The translations under genes and the position numbers were made by a program. The notes under the pieces are model-generated. The model saw nothing but the letters and a program-made list of their open reading frames with translations. It was not told the DNA's origin and searched no databases. Shown in pieces: positions 36,184 to 43,979 of a DNA stretch of 64,000 bases (within the stretch, counting starts at the first letter, position 1; each line of letters begins with the position of its first letter). Source of the stretch: an uncultured Arenicella sp. (GTDB lineage: Bacteria; Pseudomonadota; Gammaproteobacteria; Arenicellales; Arenicellaceae); the NCBI GenBank assembly GCA_938048185.1, contig CALIVT010000001.1, forward strand, positions 283,828 through 347,827, read 5' to 3'.

Positions 36184-36507
36184 TTACTTGCTCCTATTGC
36201 GAGCGCCTTCATTCCTACGAATGCGCAATCCCCGAAAAATGGCGGCAAGTCAGTTGCTTTAAACCTCATTGGAACCTTGACCTGTTGCCAACGAATCCAC
36301 ATTGGACGCGTATCAGCATAAAAACAAGTTAGACGATTGTCAAATGGCTGGCGTGCGTGTTAGCTTAAAAATTGTCCTTCGCAGAGGCGCTCCGCTGGCA
36401 CCAAGAATTGACCCGAAAATGCACACAGAAATTGAAACAGCGAGTAACGTTTAAGAGTTTGTGAAAACTCAGTAACCGCATGAATATTCAACGATAGGAA
36501 CTGAATC
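36184..36507. other. Divergent intergenic region with a small inverted repeat
   Basis: This 324-nt stretch separates the MBL gene (minus) from the GH19 gene (plus). A short inverted repeat GAGTTT-GTGA-AAACTC lies at 36455-36470, about 40 nt before the GH19 start. It could be an operator or a small RNA hairpin. AGGAA at 36497-36501 is the ribosome-binding site for the GH19 gene. I see no small gene here. Confidence 0.4.
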
Positions 36508-37314
36508 ATGGAGACATTACGACTAGGCAGCAACAACACCGAGCTGGTTCGACGCTTACAACGCGCGTTGCGTGGCGCGCACTTCAGCCCTGGCGCGATA
36601 GATGGCGATTTTGGCCCCGCAACACTAGCGGCGTTGCTCGGCTTTCAAACAAGCGAGGGTCTAGTTGCTGACGGTGTTGTCGGCCCGCGCACGGCGTTTG
36701 CCTTAGGCCTGAGCGATGACGTAGTTATTAACTCGGCCATTCCATCGGTAACCACTACCGCGGTTTCGCACATGTTTCCGAACACCCAAGTTGATAATAT
36801 TAAGAATAACTTACCGTTTGTGTTAGACGGCTTAGTAAAGTTTGAACTGACTGAAAAACCGATGGTGTTAATGGCCTTATCGTCAATTCGCGCCGAGACA
36901 GAGGCTTTTCTGCCAATCAGCGAATTTCAGTCGAAGTTTAATACTTCGCCGGGTGGTCACCCATTTGATTTATATGACCGGCGTAAAGACCTGGGGAACT
37001 CGCGTAAAGGCCACGGTGAGAAGTATAAGGGGCGCGGCTTTATTCAGCTTACGGGTCGGTTTAATTATAAAAAGTTTGGCAAGGAAATCGGTTTGGGTGA
37101 GCGGTTGTTGCGACAGCCTGAGCTAGCTAACGACCCCAGTCATGCATCAAATTTGTTGGCCGTTTTTCTTAAGAGTAAAGAGCCGGCAATTAAGCAGGCC
37201 ATTATTGACGATAACTTAGCGCTAGCTCGCAAGCTGGTAAACGGCGGGCGACATGGCTTGACGCGATTCACCGAGACGTTTCGAATGGGTGAGCGGCTTA
37301 TTAGCGAGAGCTAA
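36508..37314 (+). CDS. Peptidoglycan-binding plus GH19 lysozyme/chitinase-like enzyme
   Basis: A 268-residue protein. Residues 5-70 are a PG_binding_1 domain (GSNNTELVRRLQRALRGAHFSPGAIDGDFGPATLAALLGFQ). Residues 80-265 are a GH19-family lytic domain with SSIRAETEAFLPISE, which supplies the likely catalytic Glu, and KGRGFIQLTGRFNYKKFG. It would cleave peptidoglycan glycan strands (or chitin). No signal peptide is visible, which is the layout of a phage endolysin and not of a secreted housekeeping enzyme. Beside an eCIS it could lyse the producer to release particles, or be carried as cargo. Both are inference. Six 23-bp repeats follow its stop. Confidence 0.85.
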   Translation: METLRLGSNNTELVRRLQRALRGAHFSPGAIDGDFGPATLAALLGFQTSEGLVADGVVGPRTAFALGLSDDVVINSAIPSVTTTAVSHMFPNTQVDNIKNNLPFVLDGLVKFELTEKPMVLMALSSIRAETEAFLPISEFQSKFNTSPGGHPFDLYDRRKDLGNSRKGHGEKYKGRGFIQLTGRFNYKKFGKEIGLGERLLRQPELANDPSHASNLLAVFLKSKEPAIKQAIIDDNLALARKLVNGGRHGLTRFTETFRMGERLISES

Positions 37315-37319
37315 GGGAT

Positions 37320-37457
37320 AGTTCAAGCTCAAGGCTGTTACCAGTTCAAGCTCAAGGCTGTTATTAGTTTCAGCTCAAGGCTGTTACCAGTTCAAGCTCA
37401 AGGCTGTTATTAGTTTCAGCTCAAGGCTGTTATTAGTTTCAGCTCAAGGCTGTTACT
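37320..37457. repeat. Six tandem copies of a 23-bp repeat
   Basis: Units start at 37320, 37343, 37366, 37389, 37412 and 37435. All share CTCAAGGCTGTTA at the same place. They alternate between AGTTCAAG and AGTTTCAG at the front and between CC, TT and CT at the end. There are no spacers, so it is not a CRISPR. It fills the space between the stops of two convergent genes. Confidence 0.97.
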
Positions 37458-37479
37458 AGGCTAACGGCTTGTCGACACG

Positions 37480-38544
37480 TCAGTGAATACCGTTGTTACG
37501 CAGAATGACTTTAAAGCGCTCGGCGACGCGTGAAAACCCGTCTGATGTTCCGTGTATTTCATCCGCCCAGTCGGTAAGCTCCGGCAGCGCGCCTCGACAA
37601 TCAACTACCCACACGTTGGAATCGTTTGACGACCCGGCAACGTCTTCTAGCATGGTGTAAAGGCCGTCTATAAGTTCGCGAATAATTTCACGGCCTAGGC
37701 TTGTTGGAATATCTTTTTCCTTGAGCGGTTTGCCCAACCAGCCATCATTTTCCGCATAGAATGGATTGCGCGGGTCGTCATCGCCAAACGGAAACGGAAA
37801 CACATAGTCATAACCGTGAATAAGAATGGGTAAATTTTCTAGGCCCGGTTCGGTGCGCACATTGTGGATAACTCTCTCATAACCGCGTCGCAGAGTTGCC
37901 AGACGCTGCTCAAAAACAGTCGAGTTAATGTGCCCCTGAACGTCGTCGAGATGCCCGTTAAACTCATTGAGAATATCAAACAATGCAGAGGTCTTGGTTT
38001 CAGGGTCTTCACCGATTATGTCGTTGCCCGCAGCTGAGAACAGAAACGCTTTCACGTGATCTTTTTGGCGACGTAGGGCGCGCATGTATTCGGTTTTGAA
38101 TTTCTTGTCGGGGCCGAAAATCATATTCGCCGCAGTATCGCCAGCCGCGCCCACTGACCATACTAAATAGTCGTCGCTCAATTGATCAATCACTTCTTTG
38201 ATAACGATGGGGAACTGAAACCAGCTATCGCCTTCCGATACCAGCACTGGAATCGTAGGATCGTTTCTAAAGCGTCGGCGAAACCTTGATTGGCGTCGAC
38301 CACGGCAAAAGCTATTGGCGAAACCCATTGCGTTCTCGCTTTCAAGCGCGCTAATTGGAATATCGACTTTTTTAGGGTCGGGTTTGAGCACCCAATCGAA
38401 CTTGCCTTCGCCGTGCTCAATAATCGATAGGTCGAGAATAAGACTTTCATCAGAGCGGTCGTCTACCAATAAAGCTTGATACTCTTCAAAGCTTACTTTG
38501 CCCTCGGATGTAACGTCTTCCTCTTCAGGTATTACGTTATTCAT
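37480..38544 (-). CDS. SGNH/GDSL-like hydrolase family protein
   Basis: A 354-residue protein. The ATG at 38544 is chosen because AAGGAGG lies just before it; a longer frame to 38613 has no ribosome-binding site. Residues 1-100 are an acidic then arginine-rich leader (CRGRRQSRFRRRFRNDP). After it come SGNH-like blocks: block I EGDSWFQFP (nucleophile Ser), WSVGAAGDTA, block III AAGNDIIGED (Asn) and a C-terminal DEIHGTSDGF that can supply Asp and His. SGNH enzymes are esterases or lipases acting on lipids, sugars or peptidoglycan acetyl groups. No signal peptide is seen. It is convergent with the GH19 gene and divergent from the serine protease gene. Confidence 0.75.
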   Translation of the reverse strand: MNNVIPEEEDVTSEGKVSFEEYQALLVDDRSDESLILDLSIIEHGEGKFDWVLKPDPKKVDIPISALESENAMGFANSFCRGRRQSRFRRRFRNDPTIPVLVSEGDSWFQFPIVIKEVIDQLSDDYLVWSVGAAGDTAANMIFGPDKKFKTEYMRALRRQKDHVKAFLFSAAGNDIIGEDPETKTSALFDILNEFNGHLDDVQGHINSTVFEQRLATLRRGYERVIHNVRTEPGLENLPILIHGYDYVFPFPFGDDDPRNPFYAENDGWLGKPLKEKDIPTSLGREIIRELIDGLYTMLEDVAGSSNDSNVWVVDCRGALPELTDWADEIHGTSDGFSRVAERFKVILRNNGIH

Positions 38545-38675
38545 AGCGCCTCCTTGAAACCGTTTATCGCCAAACGCAATAGTCAATAGTGATGTTGACA
38601 TGCGGTGACGCACACATTAGTTTACAAATGTATATTAAACTAGTTTGGTCACACTATGCAAAGGGGTAACGCACG

Positions 38676-39857
38676 ATGCCAGTTAATGTGAAAGACATTC
38701 GCGACGACGTACTCAAAAACGCGACCAAGAGAACTAGTAACGCGCACCGTATGACGCGAATATTAAACTCGTTGTCGAAAGTTAAGACCAAGGTCGACGC
38801 CACTCGAGAGCTTGATACCGTAGACCGAGTAGAGCGATTTTTGAAGCGCGAAGCGCGTCTCGATGGCATGCGACCTGCCAGTAAGCGGGCCTCCAAGCGA
38901 AGCGCAAGAAACACGAGCCGAAGCGCAAGAAACACAAGCCGAAGCGCAGGAATCTCCGGCTCGTTGCCGTCGCCCCTAGAAGGCCTTGATACATCGCTGC
39001 CCGTTAACTCCGCCGAAATTGGCTTAGAACGTAAACTCTCAGAAATTAACAACCTGCTGTCAATCGAGTTTCTCGAAGAGGGTCGTGATGCTGCGCGAAC
39101 GGTGGTTAGAATTTCGTCACCATTGGGCTCGGGCACCGGCTTTTTTATTGCGCCCAATATTGTGATTACTAATCATCATGTGATTAAGTCGGTGGCCGAA
39201 GCTGAGCGCGCTGAGTTCGATATTTTTTGGGAAGAGAGTCGGATCGATCCCAATTTCAAAGACGCCACGTTATTTTTCTCGCCGTCTACTTTTTTCTTTA
39301 CCAATGCTGAGTTAGACGTGAGCTTGATCGCGGTTGAGGAAGAAGATAAATGCGCGGAATGCGGTTGGTTGCCCCTTATCAAAGAGACTGGGAAAATTCT
39401 AATTGGCCACCCGGTAAATGTTATCGGTCACCCCGATGGGGCGGATAAACGTATTGTTGCGCATAACAGCGTGTTATTGGACTTGGAAGACAACTCCGCC
39501 AGCCAAAACTATTGTTGGTATTCGGCTGACACGGAGGAGGGTAGCTCTGGGTCGCCGGTGTTTAACAATCGGTGGGAAGTAATTGCACTGCATCACAAAG
39601 CGGTGCCCGCCACTAACATCAATAACGAGATACTCGACATCAACGGCAAAGTGATGAGCAAGCAACGTTTAGAGGCGGAACCGGAGATGGTTAAGTGGGT
39701 CGCGAACGAAGGTATTCGGACGTCCAAACTGGTTGCAGGTATCGAGGCTGCGACTTTCGATTCTGTCGCACACACACAGTTACGCGATAAGTTACTGGCC
39801 CTGTGGACCAACCCCAAGGCGTTTCGCCCCGGTGTTATTCAAGGGTGGTTAACGTGA
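38676..39857 (+). CDS. Trypsin-like serine protease with conflict-system-type N-terminus
   Basis: A 393-residue protein. The N-terminal 65 residues are basic and helical, followed by a Ser/Arg/Asn repeat (residues 75-92). An ISINFLELG-like segment (LLSIEFLEEGRDAARTVVRI) comes next, of the kind I know from effector-associated trypsin proteins. The chymotrypsin-fold protease follows: GSGTGFFIAPNIVITNHHV with the catalytic His near residue 168, Asp in AELDVSLIAV, and Ser in EEGSSGSPVFN, then VIALHHKA. A CAEC pair lies between. There is no signal peptide, so it is a cytoplasmic or delivered protease. It is divergent from the SGNH-like gene and convergent with ackA. Confidence 0.85.
   Translation: MPVNVKDIRDDVLKNATKRTSNAHRMTRILNSLSKVKTKVDATRELDTVDRVERFLKREARLDGMRPASKRASKRSARNTSRSARNTSRSAGISGSLPSPLEGLDTSLPVNSAEIGLERKLSEINNLLSIEFLEEGRDAARTVVRISSPLGSGTGFFIAPNIVITNHHVIKSVAEAERAEFDIFWEESRIDPNFKDATLFFSPSTFFFTNAELDVSLIAVEEEDKCAECGWLPLIKETGKILIGHPVNVIGHPDGADKRIVAHNSVLLDLEDNSASQNYCWYSADTEEGSSGSPVFNNRWEVIALHHKAVPATNINNEILDINGKVMSKQRLEAEPEMVKWVANEGIRTSKLVAGIEAATFDSVAHTQLRDKLLALWTNPKAFRPGVIQGWLT
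38898..38951 (+). repeat. 21-bp in-frame repeat, two and a half copies, in the protease gene
   Basis: The 21-bp unit at 38898-38918 is repeated at 38919-38939 with one change, and the first 12 nt appear again from 38940. It codes RSARNTS-type basic residues between the N-terminal helix and the protease domain, so it works as a flexible, positively charged linker. Confidence 0.9.
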
Positions 39858-39893
39858 TATAAAACAATCGACTTGACCGACTATGCCGCGCTA

Positions 39894-41063
39894 TTACTCA
39901 GCATGGCTCATCGATTTAACGGCGCGCGCAATCACTCGCTCTTCGTCCGTTGGAATTACCAAGGCTTCGGTTTTGCCGACACTAATATCTCTTGCGCCGT
40001 TTAGGTTTGCGTCGACGTCGAGTTCAAAGCCTAGGAACCCGAGGCGATCTAAAATACGCGCACGAATCTCGGGAGAGTTCTCACCAATGCCTCCGCAAAA
40101 AATTAGCGCGTCTATGCCGCCTAAAATTGCTGCCATAGCACCGACTTCACGCCGTATTCTAAACACGTAGTAATCTATTGCGCGTTTTGCGTTTTCGTCG
40201 TCACTGGCTAATAACTCGCGCATGTCTGAGGTGATGCCGGACAAACCCTTTAAACCACTTTCTTTATACAGAATGCGACTAATCTGCTCACTGCTGTGGC
40301 CTTGATCCATCAGGTAGAGTAATACTCCAGGGTCTAATTGACCACAGCGTGTGCCCATGGGCAAACCGTCCAGCGCCGAGAAACCCATGCTTGAGCCAAT
40401 GCTCTTGCCGTTATTTAACGCACACATTGACGCGCCATTGCCTAAATGCGCGACCACAACTTTAGCGTCGGCAAAGTCTGGGTGCTGTTCGGCGATTGTG
40501 GCGCTAATGTAATCGTAGGATAAACCGTGAAAGCCATAACGTCGCACGCCTTGCTCGTAGAACCGCTTGGGCAGCGCAAAGGTGTCGTTAACCCAAGGGT
40601 GCCCGCGATGAAATGCGGTATCGAAGCAGGCCACCTGTATCGCGTCAGGGAATGTGTCGATGGCAGCACGCGCGCACGCTAGATTGTGTGGTTGATGCAA
40701 CGGCGCCAGTGGAATGAGGGCGCGAAGGCGCTCCATTATTTCGTCGTTGAGTAAACACGGCTTGTCAAATTCTACGCCGCCGTGAACGACTCGGTGACCG
40801 ACGCCAGTGACGGTCTCATTGTTGAGCATGGGCGCTAATGATCGGAGTATCGCTTTTACCGCTAGATTGTGATCGGCCGCACCAATCTCGATAATTTCTT
40901 TTTGCCCATTATTTTGCCCGTGGTGTTTAATGATTTGGCGTGCAGCCGGGCCTAAGTTTTCAACTTGACCACTGATTAGCTCAACCGGGTCAGGCGAAAC
41001 ATCGCGATAAACCGAGTACTTTAGCGACGAACTGCCCGCGTTGAGGGTAAGAATAATACTCAT
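39894..41063 (-). CDS. ackA: Acetate kinase
   Basis: A 389-residue acetate kinase. It opens ILTLNAGSSSLKYSVY (signature 1), and has GVGHRVVHGG, the second signature YGFHGLSYDYIS, HLGNGASMCA, GFSALDGLPMGTRCGQLDPG and a C-terminal IFCGGIGENSPEIR. It interconverts acetate plus ATP with acetyl phosphate plus ADP in the cytoplasm. No phosphotransacetylase gene is next to it. Instead its ATG overlaps the stop of the Rieske oxygenase gene by 4 nt, so the two are translationally coupled. That suggests the acetyl phosphate comes from another reaction, or that acetate is produced by the pathway the oxygenase feeds. Confidence 0.95.
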   Translation of the reverse strand: MSIILTLNAGSSSLKYSVYRDVSPDPVELISGQVENLGPAARQIIKHHGQNNGQKEIIEIGAADHNLAVKAILRSLAPMLNNETVTGVGHRVVHGGVEFDKPCLLNDEIMERLRALIPLAPLHQPHNLACARAAIDTFPDAIQVACFDTAFHRGHPWVNDTFALPKRFYEQGVRRYGFHGLSYDYISATIAEQHPDFADAKVVVAHLGNGASMCALNNGKSIGSSMGFSALDGLPMGTRCGQLDPGVLLYLMDQGHSSEQISRILYKESGLKGLSGITSDMRELLASDDENAKRAIDYYVFRIRREVGAMAAILGGIDALIFCGGIGENSPEIRARILDRLGFLGFELDVDANLNGARDISVGKTEALVIPTDEERVIARAVKSMSHAE

Positions 41064-42292
41064 TTATCGCAAACCTCGTTATCGTTTACTTTATTAAGGT
41101 TGGTCAAATACCAATTCAAAAAACTCTGTTGAAAGTGTTCCATTTCTGCGAGGCGGCCAGGTCTATAGAAGCGTGAGGATACGCCTTTTTGGTTGTTCAT
41201 GATAATCGCTTTATCTGCTTGTGTGGTTGTGTCCCAAAGCCACGTTAGTGTATCCAACGCATAGTCTTTATCTTGCTCAGCGTCTTCGCGCACCAGCCAA
41301 AATACGTCACAAGCGCATTCGTCTAACGACAGCGGTAGAAAACGATAGCCTAGAATGTGGTCGTCATACAATAAAAAAAAATTCACTGGGCCAATCATAA
41401 GCTCAGACGCGCCGCCATCGTATGCCGATATATCACCAAGCAAGGGCGCCACTGCTGCGCCGCCCAAACTACCGCTAACGCACCCCTTAAGCAGCGGATT
41501 ACGATCGTATTGATAGCCTTCACACGCTGACGGAGCAAGGTCGAAATAGTAGTTGTGTTGTTGGAACTTTAAATCGTTTTTATGCGCCTGCCAAAATTCG
41601 GTTTTTAGCTGTTTAAATTCGTCAGGCGCGCGCGCCATAGCATGCACTTGGGCAAATTCCTGATGCGACGGTGCGCAGTGATAACACTCTTGATAGTTTT
41701 CGACGGCGAGCTTCCAATTCGCAGGGATACGATAACTTTTTTGCTCCGCGATTTTGAGTGCATCGAAACCATAGTGTTGCAATACTTCGTCTAAATCATT
41801 GCGCATTGGCGCTAGTGATGGCGGCTCAGGTGCGAGGCAAATGAAGATTAGGCCGCCGACTAACTCGACGTGTACTTTGTGCAACGAATGGTTTGCACGC
41901 TCAAAATCTGCGGGCATATTGCGTGCCGCAATTAGCTCTCCACTTAAGTTATAACTCCACGCGTGATAGGGGCAACTTAACAGTTTTACCGTCCCCGTCT
42001 TATCTAAGCACAGCCGCGAGCCGCGATGACGACATACGTTCATGTGTGCGTGAATAGAGTTGTCTTTATCGCGGATAACAATAATCGATTCCGTGTCGAA
42101 CTCAAATGTGAAAAAGTCACCGCTATTGGGGATTTGTGAATCGTGTCCAGCAAACAGCCAATGTTTAAGGTAAATGGTATCTATCTCACGCTGATAGACC
42201 TCAGGACTGACGTAAAATGCTTGATCTAGAGCATAGCCAGTTTGATGTGAGGCAATCAATTGTTCGACAGCGCGTTGTTTTGAAGGTGGCAT
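41060..42292 (-). CDS. Rieske non-haem iron oxygenase, alpha subunit
   Basis: A 410-residue ring-hydroxylating or demethylating oxygenase subunit. The Rieske cluster ligands are Cys87-x-His89 and Cys107-xx-His110 (CRHRGSRLC and CPYHAWSY). The mononuclear iron site is in ENYQECYHCAPSH, with His205 and His210, and a Glu at 202 in place of the more usual bridging Asp. This arrangement resembles the group that includes choline monooxygenase and betaine- or carnitine-type oxygenases. No reductase or ferredoxin gene is adjacent, so it must use partners encoded elsewhere. It is divergent from the FAD enzyme gene and overlaps ackA. The substrate is unknown. Confidence 0.9.
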   Translation of the reverse strand: MPPSKQRAVEQLIASHQTGYALDQAFYVSPEVYQREIDTIYLKHWLFAGHDSQIPNSGDFFTFEFDTESIIVIRDKDNSIHAHMNVCRHRGSRLCLDKTGTVKLLSCPYHAWSYNLSGELIAARNMPADFERANHSLHKVHVELVGGLIFICLAPEPPSLAPMRNDLDEVLQHYGFDALKIAEQKSYRIPANWKLAVENYQECYHCAPSHQEFAQVHAMARAPDEFKQLKTEFWQAHKNDLKFQQHNYYFDLAPSACEGYQYDRNPLLKGCVSGSLGGAAVAPLLGDISAYDGGASELMIGPVNFFLLYDDHILGYRFLPLSLDECACDVFWLVREDAEQDKDYALDTLTWLWDTTTQADKAIIMNNQKGVSSRFYRPGRLAEMEHFQQSFLNWYLTNLNKVNDNEVCDK

Positions 42293-42401
42293 AGGACAGC
42301 TGGGCGTAGCTAATTTCTAATGGTCGGTAACATTGACAGTATTGAACGCCTGCTCGATACTCGTCAACACTCATTTAATACTCTATCAAGAAGGTTGCTG
42401 C

Positions 42402-43973
42402 ATGCTCGATGCCATTATTATTGGCGGTGGTCACAATGGTTTGGTCTGCGCGAACTATCTTGCCATGGCCGGTAAAAAAGTGCGCGTATTAGAACGGCGC
42501 AATATTGTGGGCGGCGCGGCGGTCACCGAAGAGTTCCACCCAGGCTTTCGCAATTCGGTAGCGTCTTACACCGTTAGCTTGCTAAATCCTAAAATTATTG
42601 ATGATTTGAAACTGCATGAACATGGTTTAGAGATTGTGCACCGCAAGGTTAATAATTTTTGGCCACACGACGACGATAATTTCTTGGCGTTCTTGGTCGG
42701 CTCTGAAAACTTAAAGGCGGAGATTGCCTTGTTTTCTCAGCAAGATGCCGAATCTCTTGACCGTTATTTTCGTGACACTGGCATGGTCGCCGATTTGATT
42801 CGTGATTTCCTTTTAGAGACACCGCCTAACGCCGGTGGCGGGCTTAGAGACCTGTTCAAGACCGCCAAATTTGCGAACCGTCTACGTAAATTACCGCTAG
42901 AAGATGAGCGCATTGTGTTAGACATTTTCACTAAGAGCGTATCCGATTTTCTCGACCTTTATTTCGAGCACGAGTACGTCAAGGGCGCCTTCGCATTCGA
43001 TGGTATCGTCGGCAACTACGCTGATACGCAAACACCGGGCTCCGCGTATGTGTTAATGCATCACGCTTTTGGCGAGGTTAACGGCGAACAAGGAGTTTGG
43101 GGGCATGCTATTGGCGGTATGGGCGCGATTACCCAAGCCATGGCCAAGTCCGCGCAGGAGAAGGGCGTTGCGATTACGACCAATGCGACGGTCGCTAAAG
43201 TAGTTATTGAGAATGGGCGCACAACTGGCGTCATGCTCGACTCGGGAGAGACGATTAACGCTAACGTGGTCGCCTCTAACCTAAACCCAAGCCTGCTTTA
43301 CAATAGCTTGGTTGATGCGCACGCGTTGCCCGCCGATTTTGCGCGTCGAATGAAACATTATAAGAACGGTTCCGGTACGTTTCGAATGAACGTGGCGCTA
43401 AGCGAGCTGCCTAATTTTACTTGCTTGCAACGCCAAACGCGTGCCACCGAAAACCACCTGACCGGCGGTATTGTGGTTGCGCCGACTTGTGAGTATATCG
43501 ACAAAGCCTACCGAGACTCGAAAGAACATGGCTGGTCTAAGGCGCCAATCGTTGAGATGTTAATTCCGTCAACGCTCGATACAACCTTAGCGCCGCAAGG
43601 TCAGCATGTTGCTAGTCTATTTTGTCAGCAGTTCGACCCTGATATCGATTGGGACAAACACAGAGAAGCCGCGGCTGATTTAATTGTTGAGCAGGTGGAG
43701 CGAGTAGCGCCAGGTTTTGCTAAGTCTATCGTTGCTCGGCAGATACTCAGCCCGCTCGATTTAGAACGTACATTTGGGCTGACCAAAGGCGATATCATGC
43801 ACGGTAATATGAGTTTAGATCAAATGTTCAGCACGCGGCCGTTGCTGGGTCATGGTAACTACCGCTCGCCGATCAAAGGTCTGTATATGTGCGGTGCAGG
43901 TACGCATCCGGGTGGTGGTGTTACCGGCGCGCCTGGCCACAACGCGGCGCGTGAAATTATCCGTGACAATTAG
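42402..43973 (+). CDS. Phytoene-desaturase-like FAD oxidoreductase
   Basis: A 523-residue flavoprotein. The ATG at 42402 is chosen because an AAGAAGG lies before it and the dinucleotide-binding motif starts at once (DAIIIGGGHNGLVCANYLAMAGKKVRVLERRNIVGGAA). The C-terminal MCGAGTHPGGGVTGAPGHNAAREI is the typical end of crtI/PYROXD2-like proteins. These enzymes oxidise or isomerise carotenoids or related lipids; many proteobacterial members have no known substrate. There are no other carotenoid genes in the window. It is divergent from the Rieske gene (about 110 nt between) and directly followed by the antiporter gene. Confidence 0.88.
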   Translation: MLDAIIIGGGHNGLVCANYLAMAGKKVRVLERRNIVGGAAVTEEFHPGFRNSVASYTVSLLNPKIIDDLKLHEHGLEIVHRKVNNFWPHDDDNFLAFLVGSENLKAEIALFSQQDAESLDRYFRDTGMVADLIRDFLLETPPNAGGGLRDLFKTAKFANRLRKLPLEDERIVLDIFTKSVSDFLDLYFEHEYVKGAFAFDGIVGNYADTQTPGSAYVLMHHAFGEVNGEQGVWGHAIGGMGAITQAMAKSAQEKGVAITTNATVAKVVIENGRTTGVMLDSGETINANVVASNLNPSLLYNSLVDAHALPADFARRMKHYKNGSGTFRMNVALSELPNFTCLQRQTRATENHLTGGIVVAPTCEYIDKAYRDSKEHGWSKAPIVEMLIPSTLDTTLAPQGQHVASLFCQQFDPDIDWDKHREAAADLIVEQVERVAPGFAKSIVARQILSPLDLERTFGLTKGDIMHGNMSLDQMFSTRPLLGHGNYRSPIKGLYMCGAGTHPGGGVTGAPGHNAAREIIRDN

Positions 43974-43979
43974 CTAAAT

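Noticed and set aside
37320..37457. Possible CRISPR array
   Set aside because: The units follow one another with no spacers, and there are no cas genes in the window.
38654..39157. A 167-residue minus-strand frame opposite the trypsin-like gene
   Set aside because: It is rich in Ser, Arg and Leu and mirrors the repeat region of the real gene, whose protease motifs are intact.
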